Shown here piece after piece: positions 52,209 to 62,502 of a DNA stretch of 64,000 nucleotides. The stretch comes from Asinibacterium sp. OR53 (GTDB taxonomy: Bacteria > Bacteroidota > Bacteroidia > Chitinophagales > Chitinophagaceae). Position 1 is the stretch's first letter. Every line of letters starts with the position of its first letter. The translations under genes and the position numbers were made by a program. The stretch lies in the NCBI RefSeq assembly GCF_000515315.1, contig NZ_KI911562.1, positions 3,586,629 to 3,650,628 of the forward strand, written 5' to 3'. A model generated the notes under the pieces. That model ran no database searches and was not told the DNA's origin. It was given only the letters and a program-made list of their open reading frames with translations.

Positions 52209-52228
52209 ATGCGTTAACAAAGAAGATA

Positions 52229-52432
52229 TTAATCTATGCGTTTTACGTTAACTGCGTTGGGACCTTTACGTCCGTCCTGTACATCAAAAATCACCTTGTC
52301 ATTGGCTTCGATCTGATCGATCAAACCATTGGCATGCACAAAAGTCTCTTTGTTAGAGTCGTCGTGCTTGATGAATCCATAACCTTTTTCTTCGTTAAAG
52401 AACTTTACAGTTCCTTGAATTTGTGTGTCCAT
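52229..52432 (-). CDS. Cold-shock-domain protein (Csp)
   Basis: This 67-residue protein consists of a single cold-shock domain. GTVKFFNEEKGYGFI carries RNP1 (KGYGFI) and ETFVHANGL is RNP2 (FVH). It binds single-stranded RNA or DNA as an RNA chaperone. The length is typical (66-70). The ATG at 52432 is fixed by homology; the open frame upstream to 52606 is only leader and promoter. A -7 box lies 28 bp upstream and a hairpin terminator follows. Confidence 0.95.
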   Translation of the reverse strand: MDTQIQGTVKFFNEEKGYGFIKHDDSNKETFVHANGLIDQIEANDKVIFDVQDGRKGPNAVNVKRID

Positions 52433-52460
52433 GTGTAAATTGTAAATAAATAATGAAGTG

Positions 52461-52468
52461 CAAAGGTA
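52461..52468 (-). promoter_or_regulatory. -7 box TACCTTTG for the cold-shock gene
   Basis: On the minus strand TACCTTTG matches TAnnTTTG exactly and lies 28 bp upstream of the ATG at 52432. The short AT-rich leader (TTTATTTACAATTTACAC) has no clear ribosome-binding site, as expected in this phylum. Confidence 0.55.
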
Positions 52469-52564
52469 AGGAGAATCCCCTCCTCGTCCTAATAAATATG
52501 TTTTTATTACACTAACGGCGCAGCAGACCTTCATTATCAAGAGGTTGATGAGTGGTAAATCTGA

Positions 52565-52595
52565 TTGGCCAAACCGGATTAACTTAGTATCTCTG
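52565..52595 (+). promoter_or_regulatory. Probable promoter of the M61 peptidase gene
   Basis: TTG (52565-52567), 20 bases, then TATCTCTG (52588-52595): one mismatch from TAnnTTTG and correct spacing. The ATG at 52620 follows 24 bp later. Confidence 0.5.
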
Positions 52596-52619
52596 CAAAT
52601 ATTCACTCAAATATCGCTC

Positions 52620-54437
52620 ATGAAAAAAATACCGCTCGCACTCTTATTGCTCACTGCATTGAGTAGTTATGGCCAACAAATGCACTATCAAGTGTCTTTC
52701 CCGAATGCAGTACACCACGAAGCGCATATTGAACTAACCGCCAGTCATATCCCTTCCGGCCCTGCCGTTTTCCGTATGAGCCGTTCTTCTCCCGGCCGTT
52801 ATGCCACACATGAGTTTGGCAAGAATGTATATGATGTAACGGCACGCGATCGCAATGGTAAAAACCTGACCGTAAAAAGGATCGACGGTGATGTATATGA
52901 AGTACCGCAACATGATGGCGCTGTTACCATCGCCTATACTTTATACGCCAATTATGCCGATGGTACTTATGCTGGCATCGATCCCGAAAGCATTCACCTG
53001 AACATGCCGGCTTGTTTCATGTGGATGAAGGGACAGGACAATGCGCCCATTAGCATCAGCTTCGATATACCCAAAGAGAACAAAGGCGTAATTGCCACGC
53101 AACTGTTTCCTGCCGATGTACCCAACAATTTTACGGCACCAGGATTGCAGTATTTTATGGATTGCCCTACCAAGATCGGCGATTTGCATTTCAGGGAATG
53201 GAAAGTGACGAACACCAATGGAAAGATCTATACCATACGGGTAGCGCTTGAAGCAAACGCTACCGAACAGCAGATTGATGAGCTTACAGAAAAAACAAAA
53301 AAGATCACTGCTGAAGCCAAAGAAGTTTTCGGTGAATATGCACCATACGATCACGGTACTTATACTTTTATCATCAGTGCCAATCCTTATGTTTTTGGCG
53401 ATGGCATGGAGCACCGCAACTCTACGATGATTACCCAAACCATGGGCAGCTTTAACCCCAATTGGTTAACAGGCGTGATCTCACATGAATATTTTCACAA
53501 CTGGAATGTTGAGCGCATCCGCCCGAAAACACTGGAGCCCTTCAATTTCGAGAAGAGCAATATGAGCAATGAGTTATGGTGCGCCGAAGGTTTCACGCAA
53601 TATTATGGTGAACTCATATTGGCGCGTACAGGTCTGCGCGATCCGAAGACATACCTCGCAACATTAGCCGCATTTGTGAATGCAAAACAGAACACACCCG
53701 GCGCCCGGTATTATTCTCCCATACAAGCCAGCAACCATGCGGTTTTCGTAGATGCGGGCGTATCGATAGACCGGACCAACTATCCTAACATGTTCACCAC
53801 TTATTATTATTACGGCGCTGCCATTGCGCTGGCGCTTGACCTGGAAATGCAACCAAACTATCACAAAACCATCGATGCATTCATGCAGGCTATGTGGAAG
53901 CGTTTTGGCAAAACAGAGATACCTTATACCATTGCTACCATGCAGGAAACACTGGCATCTGTAACCGACGCAACATTTGCCGCATCCTTCTTCGATAAAT
54001 ACATCCGCGGGCATGAATCTATCGACTATGCAACTTTGCTGGCAAAAGCAGGATACGAATTGAAGAATGCATCGGAAGGAAAAGCGACCCTCGGCGTTAG
54101 TGCACAACCTGATGGTCAGGGGCGCCTGGTTATTACGAGGAATACCACCAAAGGTACTGCTGCTTATGAAGCCGGACTGGATATCAACGATGAACTATTG
54201 AGTTTCGACGGAACCACTGTAAAAACGATGACTGACATAAATGATTTTCTCCAGCAAAAAAAGCCGGGCGATATGATCACCGTCCGATATAAGCATCGCG
54301 ACAAGGAAAAGACCGTTTCTGTTACATTAAAAGAACAGGCTCTTCCTACACTCATCCCTATAGAAGAAAAAGGACAAACTGTTACAGAAAGCATGCAGCA
54401 GATCAGGGATAGCTGGTTTAAGACGAGAACACATTAA
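52620..54437 (+). CDS. M61-family glycyl aminopeptidase-like metallopeptidase with PDZ domain
   Basis: This 605-residue protein has a signal peptide (ending SSYGQQ). An N-terminal M61 beta domain (YQVSFPNAVHHEAHIEL) is followed by the gluzincin core: HEYFH at 289-293 (HExxH), then NVERIRPKTLEPF, and WCAEGFTQYY with the third zinc ligand Glu323. The C-terminus is a PDZ domain (about 490-590, KGTAAYEAGLDINDELLSFDG). It probably degrades peptides in the periplasm. The ATG at 52620 is supported by the signal peptide and promoter. The stop shares TTAA with the convergent gene. Confidence 0.93.
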   Translation: MKKIPLALLLLTALSSYGQQMHYQVSFPNAVHHEAHIELTASHIPSGPAVFRMSRSSPGRYATHEFGKNVYDVTARDRNGKNLTVKRIDGDVYEVPQHDGAVTIAYTLYANYADGTYAGIDPESIHLNMPACFMWMKGQDNAPISISFDIPKENKGVIATQLFPADVPNNFTAPGLQYFMDCPTKIGDLHFREWKVTNTNGKIYTIRVALEANATEQQIDELTEKTKKITAEAKEVFGEYAPYDHGTYTFIISANPYVFGDGMEHRNSTMITQTMGSFNPNWLTGVISHEYFHNWNVERIRPKTLEPFNFEKSNMSNELWCAEGFTQYYGELILARTGLRDPKTYLATLAAFVNAKQNTPGARYYSPIQASNHAVFVDAGVSIDRTNYPNMFTTYYYYGAAIALALDLEMQPNYHKTIDAFMQAMWKRFGKTEIPYTIATMQETLASVTDATFAASFFDKYIRGHESIDYATLLAKAGYELKNASEGKATLGVSAQPDGQGRLVITRNTTKGTAAYEAGLDINDELLSFDGTTVKTMTDINDFLQQKKPGDMITVRYKHRDKEKTVSVTLKEQALPTLIPIEEKGQTVTESMQQIRDSWFKTRTH

Positions 54438-55660
54438 TGATTAAGATGGTGTTCTCTCTTCAACACCACATAAGACCATATAGCACTGCCAAGCATGAAT
54501 ACAGCACCCAGTAAGAAGGCGGCGCCGGGAAAATAAACCGGTGCACCCGGTGCTGTGAAATGCGCAAAAAGATTGGTCATCATAGGCGGACCAACAATGG
54601 CCGTAGCGCTCATGATACTGGTGAGTGCACCCTGCAATTCGCCCTGTTCATTGGGTGGTACGTGGCCCGATATAATGGCCTGCAACGCCGGGCCGGCAAT
54701 ACCGCCCAGGCAATAAGGCACCAGGAACACGAACATCATCCAGCTTTGCGAAGCAAAAGCAAACAGCAGGAGTCCCAGTGCGTAAAGTCCTAATCCAATA
54801 TAAATACTTCTCTCATTTCCCAGTTTGGGATTAATGAAACGTACAAGTCCTCCTTGCACTACCCCTACCAACAGTCCCACCATACCCAATGATATCCCGA
54901 TCATTTTAGGACTCCAGTGAAATTTTTCTATGCCGAAAAAACTCCAGTTGCTTTGTACGGCATGAGAAGCCAGGTAAACCAATGCAAGTGATGACACGAG
55001 GCCGGCTACTGCCGGATATTTTCTCAACTGCAATAAAGAACCCAACGGGTTGGCCCTCTTCCAGTCAAAAGGTCTCCGGTGTTCGATAGCCAATGATTCG
55101 GGTAATACAAAATAGCCATAGCAGAAATTGAGCAGCGCCAATCCGGCTGCTACCAGGAAGGGCACCCTTGGTCCCAGTTCTCCCAACAAGCCTCCCAATA
55201 AAGGTCCTAGTATAAAGCCCAGTCCGAATGCAGCCCCAATCATCCCAAAATTCTGCGCCCTGTTTTCTGCGTTACTGATATCGGCTATATAAGCCGAAGC
55301 GGTAGTAAAGCTCGCGCCTGTAATGCCTGCAATGATACGGCCAACAAAAAGCCAGCCGATGGTAGGTGCAAAAGAAAGGAAGAGGTAATCGATGCCAAAT
55401 CCCAGCAGTGAAGAAAGGAGCACGGGTCTGCGGCCGAATTTATCACTCAGGTTACCCAGTACCGGGGCGAAAAGAAATTGCATGATGGCATAGGCAAAAG
55501 TGAGCCATCCCCCATATTGAGATGCCTTACTGATCTCGGTGGTGTGCAATAACTGCTCAATCAGTTTGGGCATTACGGGAATGATCAGGCCCAATCCTGT
55601 TATGTCGATTAAAAGGGTAATAAAAATGAAACCGATTGCTGCTTTGCGGGGGTTTGCCAT
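54434..55660 (-). CDS. TCR/Tet-family MFS transporter
   Basis: This 408-residue protein has 12 membrane helices. ITLLIDITGLGLIIPVMP in helix 1, FAPVLGNLSDKFGRRPVLL (motif A), and GRIIAGITGASFTTASAYIAD place it with TetA-like and related drug transporters. FGLGFILGPLLGGLLGELG is motif C. Many such proteins in Bacteroidota do not confer tetracycline resistance, so the substrate is open. The ATG at 55660 was chosen because it starts just before helix 1. Confidence 0.87.
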   Translation of the reverse strand: MANPRKAAIGFIFITLLIDITGLGLIIPVMPKLIEQLLHTTEISKASQYGGWLTFAYAIMQFLFAPVLGNLSDKFGRRPVLLSSLLGFGIDYLFLSFAPTIGWLFVGRIIAGITGASFTTASAYIADISNAENRAQNFGMIGAAFGLGFILGPLLGGLLGELGPRVPFLVAAGLALLNFCYGYFVLPESLAIEHRRPFDWKRANPLGSLLQLRKYPAVAGLVSSLALVYLASHAVQSNWSFFGIEKFHWSPKMIGISLGMVGLLVGVVQGGLVRFINPKLGNERSIYIGLGLYALGLLLFAFASQSWMMFVFLVPYCLGGIAGPALQAIISGHVPPNEQGELQGALTSIMSATAIVGPPMMTNLFAHFTAPGAPVYFPGAAFLLGAVFMLGSAIWSYVVLKREHHLNH

Positions 55661-55786
55661 ATACCTGGTGTTGGAAGAAGTGAAGGATGCCGCAAAATTG
55701 CTGTATTTCATGAAAGTACGCAAACAAAAAAAGGGGGGCACCTGATGGCGCCTCCCTTGCTTATCCGTAACAAACCCTTACGTATT

Positions 55787-56671
55787 TTATTTATGCAGTG
55801 CAATGGTACCTACCGAAGTATTGTTCGGCGCGGCTATGCTGATATTTGTCAGCGTAGTATCCTTGTAACCATTGGATGCATTCACAAAGAGTGAATAAGT
55901 ACCGTCTTTCAATCCACGCATTTTGAAATAACCTTCCCTGTTGGGCAGCGCATAGGCTGTATCTTTTCCATTGAGAAGGGTCAGTACAGGCTGTGCTTCC
56001 ATCGGTGTTACCCTTCCTGAAAGGCTTGCAGTGGTACGTGTAACAAAGAAGCGGAAATGCGGACGGAGGTAGAACTCATTATTGAAGCCCTGGTAAACGG
56101 AACGGTTCACATCAAAATCCAGCCATAAACGAACTTTACCGGCCATAAATTCTTCAGGTTCATCGCCTCTCAATTTAATCAGCACATATCCGGGGAAATT
56201 ATTAGGTAAAAGCAATGGGTAAGTCACATGGTTTTTAACCAGTGAATTATGCGTACCTATTTCGATTTTCAGCAGACGGATAGCGCCTTTGGGTATGTTG
56301 GTGGAGGCCAGCACCGTATCCAGTCCATTCCTCAGGTGAAGGATATCATAAATACCAGCGGCAATATTCAGGTTTTGCCATACCAGGGAAGAGTCTTTGG
56401 CTTGGGGATTGCGTCCCTCACGATCGCCTGCATCGTCCCAGTCGTTGTCGTCGTGCATGCGGGTATTCCTGCTGGTATCTACCAGCACTTTCACAGATCT
56501 GATATCAACCAGTACACTATCAAAAAATCCCGGGCCATCGGTCAGGTATAGTGTAAGGTTTTGCTGACTTCCGGCCGGCGCCTGCGCCGAATCGGACTTT
56601 TTACAAGCCGTTATCGTAATTGCGGCAGCAATAGCCATAAGGGCTCCATAGAGGAAATGTTTAGCTTTCAT
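55787..56671 (-). CDS. DUF4382 lipoprotein
   Basis: This 294-residue protein has a lipoprotein signal peptide with lipobox ITAC (Cys23), followed by KKSD. The DUF4382 domain is seen in LTLYLTDGPGFFDSVLVDIRSVKVLVD-type sequence at 40-65 and IPKGAIRLLKIEIG. The C-terminal 75 residues (SLSGRVTPMEAQPVLTLLN, YFKMRGLKDGTYSLFVNA) look like a carboxypeptidase-regulatory or Cna-B-like beta sandwich. The Asp-rich loop near 75-90 may bind calcium. Function unknown, and probably cell-surface or periplasmic. Confidence 0.87.
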   Translation of the reverse strand: MKAKHFLYGALMAIAAAITITACKKSDSAQAPAGSQQNLTLYLTDGPGFFDSVLVDIRSVKVLVDTSRNTRMHDDNDWDDAGDREGRNPQAKDSSLVWQNLNIAAGIYDILHLRNGLDTVLASTNIPKGAIRLLKIEIGTHNSLVKNHVTYPLLLPNNFPGYVLIKLRGDEPEEFMAGKVRLWLDFDVNRSVYQGFNNEFYLRPHFRFFVTRTTASLSGRVTPMEAQPVLTLLNGKDTAYALPNREGYFKMRGLKDGTYSLFVNASNGYKDTTLTNISIAAPNNTSVGTIALHK

Positions 56672-56866
56672 AAGTGGTTTTTTTAGAGTAGCATTATGCC
56701 ATCCAGGAAATTGGTTTTAATATATAATAACCGCTACGCGGTACAGGATGTAGAATATTCAACAAAGGATTGGCCAAAAACATGTTAAAGCGTGAGATTA
56801 AGCACATTTTAACATTTATTTTAAAGTTCCGTATCTTGCTATTATTCACCATTTATCCCTTGTTTG

Positions 56867-58165
56867 ATGAAAAAGATACTACTGCTTTCCTTCGTGTTGC
56901 TTAGCGTTCAAAATATTTTTGCGCAGCCGCTTTCGCAGGCGGAGCAAGGCATTATTCGTTATATCCAGACACATCTTCCGGAAGCTACCCGGTTGTTGAA
57001 AGAGACGGTAGACATCAATAGCGGTACCCTGAACAAAGAGGGGGTTCGCCAGGTAGGCGCCCGGTTCAGAAAACAATTTGATAACATGGGATTCTCCACC
57101 GAATGGGTGAACCTGCCCGACTCGCTGAACAGGGCCGGCCACCTGGTAGCTGCACATAAAGGGAAAAAGGGCAAGCGTCTTTTTCTCATTGGTCACCTCG
57201 ATACCGTATTCGAACCCGACATGCCCTTCTCTCCTTTTCAGATGCTGAACGATTCTACTGCAACAGGCCAGGGGGTGAATGATATGAAAGGGGGCGATGT
57301 GATCGTAGTAGCTGCTTTGCAAGCTTTGCAGGCGCAGGGACTGCTGGACGATGCATCGATCATTGTGTATTTTACCGGCGACGAAGAAAATGCTGGCAAA
57401 CCTTCTTCCGTTAGCCGGCTCGACTTTATTGAACGCGCTAAAACCTGTGATGCAGCATTGGCATTTGAATCGGCCGCCGGCCTGCATACCGTAGCTACCG
57501 CCAGAAGGGGCGCGAGCGACTGGCGCCTGACTGTTACTGCAAAAACCGGGCATTCTTCCGGGGTATTCAGCCAGGGAGCAGGTTATGGCGCTATTTATGA
57601 GGCAGCCAGAATTGTGAATGGATTCAGAACAACATTAGGTAATGAAAAATACCTCACTTTCAATCCGGGGGTATTTATTGGCGGGTCGGAAATGGAGTTC
57701 GATGTGAAAAGAGCTGCCGGAAAAGCCATCGGCAAAACCAATATCATTTCACCGGCAACCGTAGTAACCGGCGACCTGCGTTTTCTCACTGAAAAGCAAA
57801 AGGAAAATGCCAGGGCCAGGATGCGCAAAATTGTAACGGATAGCCTGAATGGCGCCAGTGCCAGTATTGTTTTCCAGGATGGCATACCGGCCATGGAACC
57901 CACGGCCGGTAATGAGGCGCTTGTAAAAAAACTGGATCGTTTAACACGCGATATGGGCATAGGGTCTACACAGGCAGGAGATCCCGGCTCGCGTGGCGCC
58001 GGTGATATCTCTTATGTTGCGCATTATCTCGATTGTATCGACGGGCTGGGCGCTTCAGGTAAAGGAGCGCACGCACCGGGTGAAACCATTAACATGAAAG
58101 AATTTCCTGTATTGATACAAAGGGCAGCTTTATTGATCTACCGGCTATTACAAGAAGGAAGTTAG
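56867..58165 (+). CDS. M20/M25-family zinc carboxypeptidase
   Basis: This 432-residue protein has a signal peptide ending NIFAQ (residue 20). The di-zinc site is marked by IGHLDTVFE (first His and Asp), GQGVNDMKGG (second Asp), TGDEENAG (Glu pair) and a final HAPGETI (His). The dimerisation domain lies between. The pattern matches exported glutamate carboxypeptidase-like M20 enzymes. The ATG at 56867 is preferred over the TTG three bases earlier. The stop overlaps the YdeI-like gene by four bases. Confidence 0.9.
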   Translation: MKKILLLSFVLLSVQNIFAQPLSQAEQGIIRYIQTHLPEATRLLKETVDINSGTLNKEGVRQVGARFRKQFDNMGFSTEWVNLPDSLNRAGHLVAAHKGKKGKRLFLIGHLDTVFEPDMPFSPFQMLNDSTATGQGVNDMKGGDVIVVAALQALQAQGLLDDASIIVYFTGDEENAGKPSSVSRLDFIERAKTCDAALAFESAAGLHTVATARRGASDWRLTVTAKTGHSSGVFSQGAGYGAIYEAARIVNGFRTTLGNEKYLTFNPGVFIGGSEMEFDVKRAAGKAIGKTNIISPATVVTGDLRFLTEKQKENARARMRKIVTDSLNGASASIVFQDGIPAMEPTAGNEALVKKLDRLTRDMGIGSTQAGDPGSRGAGDISYVAHYLDCIDGLGASGKGAHAPGETINMKEFPVLIQRAALLIYRLLQEGS

Positions 58166-58677
58166 TATCCTTCTCTTTCTTTTTTCTGCTCCTGGAACAT
58201 TTCTGCAAAACCGTATCCTTTCAGCAGTGCATTGATCACCATGGCTATACGCTTGGCCCTGGCGGCTTCGCCCTTCACCCCTCCCATCCATTTGATGAAA
58301 TAATTGCGGTGCGAAAGTTTCAGGGCATCAAAAGCCTTCTTCGCTTTGGGCTCATCATCGAGGCATTCCATAAAACCCGGCGGTAATTCCAGTGGCGCCT
58401 GATCGATCTGCAACTGCACTTTTACCATGGCGCCTTTCTTTTTATGTATGGCTTTGCGCATAGTGGCGTTGACAGGCAGGATGAATTCGCCTCCGCCCAT
58501 GGGCATGATCGCAACACTTTTAATGGGATGTGCGTCGAGTTTGCCTTTTACCCTGTATGACTTGCGTACACCGGGATTCATTTGCTCAGCCACATCTGCC
58601 GGCACAACAATATAGGTCCACCCGGTTTTTTCACCCTGCGCCGCAAACTGCGCGATTGTTGCAGTAAACTGTACCAT
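58162..58677 (-). CDS. DUF1905 / YdeI-like protein
   Basis: This 171-residue protein starts with a DUF1905 beta barrel (FTATIAQFAAQGEKTGWTYIVVP, YRVKGKLDAHPIKSVAIMPMG, FILPVNATMRKAIHKKKGAMV). It ends in a YdeI/OmpD-associated helical tail (FDALKLSHRNYFIKWMGG, AARAKRIAMVINALLKGYG). The biochemical role is unknown; YdeI is linked to antimicrobial-peptide resistance in Gram-negatives. It lies 16 bp after clpB on the same strand and may be cotranscribed with it. Confidence 0.87.
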   Translation of the reverse strand: MVQFTATIAQFAAQGEKTGWTYIVVPADVAEQMNPGVRKSYRVKGKLDAHPIKSVAIMPMGGGEFILPVNATMRKAIHKKKGAMVKVQLQIDQAPLELPPGFMECLDDEPKAKKAFDALKLSHRNYFIKWMGGVKGEAARAKRIAMVINALLKGYGFAEMFQEQKKEREGY

Positions 58678-58693
58678 CTATTAAAGATACATA

Positions 58694-61309
58694 TTAAGCC
58701 TCATGCACTTCTTCATTCCGGAATACCACTACCCCATCGAACGCATCTACCAGTACCCGTTTATTTTTATCTACTTCACCGGCCAGTATTTTTTTACTGA
58801 GCGCATTGGTGATCTGCTTTTGTATCAGTCTTTTCAACGGCCTCGCACCAAATTGCGGATCATATCCCTGTTCAGAAAGGAACTCCAGTAAATAGTCGCT
58901 GAAATTCAGTTCTATTCCATTGGCGGCTACCAGCTTGCGTAAGCCTTCCAACTGGATGCGCACAATATCCATGATCTGTTTTTTCAACAACGGGCGGAAC
59001 ATGATGATCTCGTCTACCCGGTTCAGGAATTCGGGACGTATGGTTTGACGCAGCAGGTTCATGACTTCAACCTTCGCTTTATCAGTAGCTTCTTCTACAT
59101 TTTTTTCGTCTACATCATCGAAGGCATCCTGTATCAACTGGCTGCCGATATTGCTGGTCATGATGATGATGGTGTTCTTGAAATTCACCACACGGCCTTT
59201 GTTATCGGTCAATCTTCCATCGTCGAGCACCTGCAGTAATACGTTCCATACATCGGGGTGTGCTTTTTCTATCTCATCCAGCAATACCACACTATAAGGT
59301 TTGCGTCTCACGGCTTCTGTCAGCTGTCCGCCTTCATCATATCCCACATAACCGGGAGGGGCACCCACCAGTCTCGACACCGTATGTTTCTCCTGGTACT
59401 CACTCATGTCGATACGGGTCATCATGCTTTCATCATCGAACAGGTATTCCGCCAAAGCTTTGGCCAGCTCTGTTTTACCCACACCGGTGGTACCAAGGAA
59501 AATAAAAGAACCGATCGGTTTTTTCGGATCCTGTAATCCGGCGCGGCTCCTTCGGATGGCATCGGCTACCGCACTGATAGCCTCATCCTGCCCTACTACC
59601 CTTTGATGCAATTCATCTTCCAGCAGCAATAATTTTTCCCTTTCTCCCTGCAGCATTTTGGCAACTGGTATACCGGTTGCTTTGGCCACGGTTTCTGCAA
59701 TATCTTCCGCATCTACTTCTTCCTTCATCAATCGCCTGTTGGTTTCGCCAAGCTGGTTCAATTGATCGGTGAATGTTGTAATTTGTTTTTCCTGCTCTTT
59801 GATCTTGCCATACCGTATCTCGGCTACTTTGCCATAATCGCCATTGCGTTCGGCTTGTTCTGCTTCCAGCTTCAGGCTCTCGATCGTAGCTTTCGCACTC
59901 TGTATCTTCTCCACTACTTCTTTCTCGTCGCGCCATTTGGCTTTGAGTGTATCTCTTTCCACACTCAGGTTACTGATCTCAACATTCAGGTCTTTCAGTT
60001 TTTCTTCATCATTCTCGCGCTTGATGGCTTCCCGTTCAATTTCCAACTGTCGTATCTGGCGTTCCAGCGTATCCAGCTCTTCCGGCATTGAATTCATTTC
60101 CAGGCGCAGCTTGGCAGCGCTCTCATCAATCAGATCAATCGCTTTATCCGGCAGGAAACGGTCGGTGATATACCGGTTCGATAATTCCACTGCGGCAATA
60201 ATCGCTTCGTCTTTGATACGCACATGGTGGTGTGTTTCATAGCGGTCTTTGAGTCCGCGCAATATAGAGATCGCGTCCTCTACACTCGGTTCGTCGATCA
60301 TCACTTTCTGGAAACGGCGTTCGAGCGCCTTGTCTTTCTCAAAATATTTCTGGTATTCACTCAACGTGGTGGCGCCGATCGCACGCAGTTCGCCTCTCGC
60401 CAGGGCCGGCTTAAGGATATTGGCCGCATCCATAGCGCCCTCACCGCCACCTGCGCCTACCAGGGTATGTATTTCATCGATGAATAAAATGATCTCGCCA
60501 TCGCTCTCCGATACTTCTTTCACAACGCCCTTCAAACGTTCTTCAAATTCGCCCTTGTATTTGGCGCCGGCGATCAACTGTCCCATATCGAGGCCAAAAA
60601 TGATTTTTCCTCTCAGGTTCTCGGGTACATCGCCATTGACAATACGCATGGCCAATCCTTCGGCAATAGCCGTTTTACCTACACCCGGTTCACCCACCAG
60701 TATGGGATTATTCTTGCTCCTGCGTGAGAGAATATGCAAAGTCCGGCGGATCTCCTCGTCCCTGCCTATCACAGGATCGAGTTTACCATCCCTTGCCAGT
60801 TCGTTCAGGTTCTTGGCATATTTACTCAGTGAATTGAATTGCGTTTCCTGTGTTTGCGATTTGATGGTATCGCCTTTACGCAGGTCTTTGATGGCAGTAA
60901 TGAGTCCTTTTTCTGTGAGGCCCGCCGCTTTCAGCGTTTTAGCTGCTGCATCGCTTCCTTTCAGCAATCCCAACAGCAAGTGTTCCGGGCTCACAAATTC
61001 ATCATTGAATTCTTTGAGCACGGCATTGGCTTTCAATAAAGCGGTGTTCAGGTCGCGGCTGATGTTTTGAGCGGCTTCTCCATTAGATGATTTGGGCAAT
61101 TTGCTGATGTCCTCATCTACTTTTGTTTCAGTGAAGCCGGTATTTACGTTGTTACGTTTCAATAAAAAAGCAACAGGACTATCCTTATCGGCCAGCAATG
61201 CTTTTAACAGGTGATCGGTTTCAATAACGGGGTTCCCGTTGTTAAATGCCACCTGTTGTGCTGCCTGGATGGTTTCCTGGGCTTTGATGGTATAATTATT
61301 CAGGTTCAT
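58694..61309 (-). CDS. clpB: ATP-dependent disaggregase ClpB
   Basis: This 871-residue protein has the full ClpB layout. The N domain has two repeats (to about 145). NBD1 carries [14 protein letters not shown] and [14 protein letters not shown], followed by the middle coiled-coil domain (about 405-525) that distinguishes ClpB from ClpC/ClpA. NBD2 carries [15 protein letters not shown], with [25 protein letters not shown] and the end of the AAA lid. It refolds aggregates with DnaK as a hexamer, threading substrates through pore loops containing [10 protein letters not shown] and [11 protein letters not shown]. No HSP promoter element was identified. Confidence 0.97.
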   Translation of the reverse strand: MNLNNYTIKAQETIQAAQQVAFNNGNPVIETDHLLKALLADKDSPVAFLLKRNNVNTGFTETKVDEDISKLPKSSNGEAAQNISRDLNTALLKANAVLKEFNDEFVSPEHLLLGLLKGSDAAAKTLKAAGLTEKGLITAIKDLRKGDTIKSQTQETQFNSLSKYAKNLNELARDGKLDPVIGRDEEIRRTLHILSRRSKNNPILVGEPGVGKTAIAEGLAMRIVNGDVPENLRGKIIFGLDMGQLIAGAKYKGEFEERLKGVVKEVSESDGEIILFIDEIHTLVGAGGGEGAMDAANILKPALARGELRAIGATTLSEYQKYFEKDKALERRFQKVMIDEPSVEDAISILRGLKDRYETHHHVRIKDEAIIAAVELSNRYITDRFLPDKAIDLIDESAAKLRLEMNSMPEELDTLERQIRQLEIEREAIKRENDEEKLKDLNVEISNLSVERDTLKAKWRDEKEVVEKIQSAKATIESLKLEAEQAERNGDYGKVAEIRYGKIKEQEKQITTFTDQLNQLGETNRRLMKEEVDAEDIAETVAKATGIPVAKMLQGEREKLLLLEDELHQRVVGQDEAISAVADAIRRSRAGLQDPKKPIGSFIFLGTTGVGKTELAKALAEYLFDDESMMTRIDMSEYQEKHTVSRLVGAPPGYVGYDEGGQLTEAVRRKPYSVVLLDEIEKAHPDVWNVLLQVLDDGRLTDNKGRVVNFKNTIIIMTSNIGSQLIQDAFDDVDEKNVEEATDKAKVEVMNLLRQTIRPEFLNRVDEIIMFRPLLKKQIMDIVRIQLEGLRKLVAANGIELNFSDYLLEFLSEQGYDPQFGARPLKRLIQKQITNALSKKILAGEVDKNKRVLVDAFDGVVVFRNEEVHEA

Positions 61310-61440
61310 ATCGTATTTACTTCAGTTTGTTATTTGGGTTCGAAGTACTAATTTGTCTGCAAAAACTATTCTAAGCCTTATTTATGCTTTCGATACCTAA
61401 ATTTCCGGAAAATATGTCTGAAAAACACCGTTCTCACTGC

Positions 61441-62469
61441 ATGAAAGTCAGCCTGGTATGCATTTTCATGCTATTCTTTCAGTTGGCACAATCCCAGTAC
61501 GATTTCAGTGAGCTGGATAAAAAAATGGAGGCTGCCAGGCGGGAACTGGGTGGTCATACGGTGGCTATGATCTATAAAGACGGGAAGATCATTTACCAGA
61601 AATCCATGGGCGAAGAATTCAACCCCAAAACACAGGCGCCTGTTGCCAGTTGCAGTAAATGGCTGACGGCTGCACTCGTCATGACTTTTGTAGACGAAGG
61701 CAAACTATCGCTCGACGACCCTATTGGCAAATACCTGCCCTTCTTCACCAAATACAACAAAGGATATATTACCATACGCCAGTGCCTGGCACATTTAACC
61801 GGTATTGAATCGGATGCAGGCCGGCCGTTGAAAGCCATCTTCGACCGTAAGAAATACAAATCACTGGAAGAGGAAGTGAACGATTTTGCCGCTAAAAAAG
61901 AGATCGCCTCCAATCCTGGATTGGAATTCAGTTATAGCGGTATCGGGTTGAATATTGCAGGAAGGGTGTTGGAAGTTGTTACACGCCGGGGGTTTGAACA
62001 ACTGATGCAGGAACGCATCACGAGGCCGCTGATAATGCGCAATACTTCTTTTTCCAGTTTCAATGCGGTAAACCCATCCGGCGGAGCTGTTTCCACTGCC
62101 AGTGATTACATGAATTTCCTGGCCATGATCCTGAACAAGGGTGTCTTCAACGGCAAGCGCATATTGAGCGAGAAAGCCATTAGCGATATGCAAACGGCGC
62201 AAACTACTCCTTCCATGATCCGCTATGCGCCCAAAGCTGCGCAAGGATACAATTACGGACTGGGCGAATGGATATTGGCCACAGACGAAAATGGTAAAAC
62301 AACAGCAGTGGCGAGCCCTGGTTTATTCGGCACCTGGCCCATGATAGATAACTGCCGGGGTTATGCCTGTATATTTTTTACCAAAGGGTTATTGGGTGAA
62401 GAAAAGCGTGACCTTTATATGGACATGAAAAAGTCTATCGACGCACAAATCGCTTCTGCCTGCAAATAG
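61441..62469 (+). CDS. Secreted serine hydrolase (beta-lactamase/transpeptidase fold)
   Basis: This 342-residue protein has a signal peptide ending AQSQ (residue 19). The catalytic SxxK is S70-C-S-K73 and the second motif is YSG at 165-167, in place of YxN. LTGIESDAG and GGAVSTASDYMNFLAMIL are typical of the PF00144 group, which includes class C beta-lactamases, DD-carboxypeptidases and family VIII esterases. Without the KTG motif being clear, esterase or peptidase activity cannot be separated. The ATG at 61441 gives the signal peptide; ATGs at 61384 and 61414 are less likely. The stop is 16 bp before the queG frame. Confidence 0.87.
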   Translation: MKVSLVCIFMLFFQLAQSQYDFSELDKKMEAARRELGGHTVAMIYKDGKIIYQKSMGEEFNPKTQAPVASCSKWLTAALVMTFVDEGKLSLDDPIGKYLPFFTKYNKGYITIRQCLAHLTGIESDAGRPLKAIFDRKKYKSLEEEVNDFAAKKEIASNPGLEFSYSGIGLNIAGRVLEVVTRRGFEQLMQERITRPLIMRNTSFSSFNAVNPSGGAVSTASDYMNFLAMILNKGVFNGKRILSEKAISDMQTAQTTPSMIRYAPKAAQGYNYGLGEWILATDENGKTTAVASPGLFGTWPMIDNCRGYACIFFTKGLLGEEKRDLYMDMKKSIDAQIASACK

Positions 62470-62502
62470 GAGATTGGGCTTACCTTGCACAAAATCTGTT
62501 AC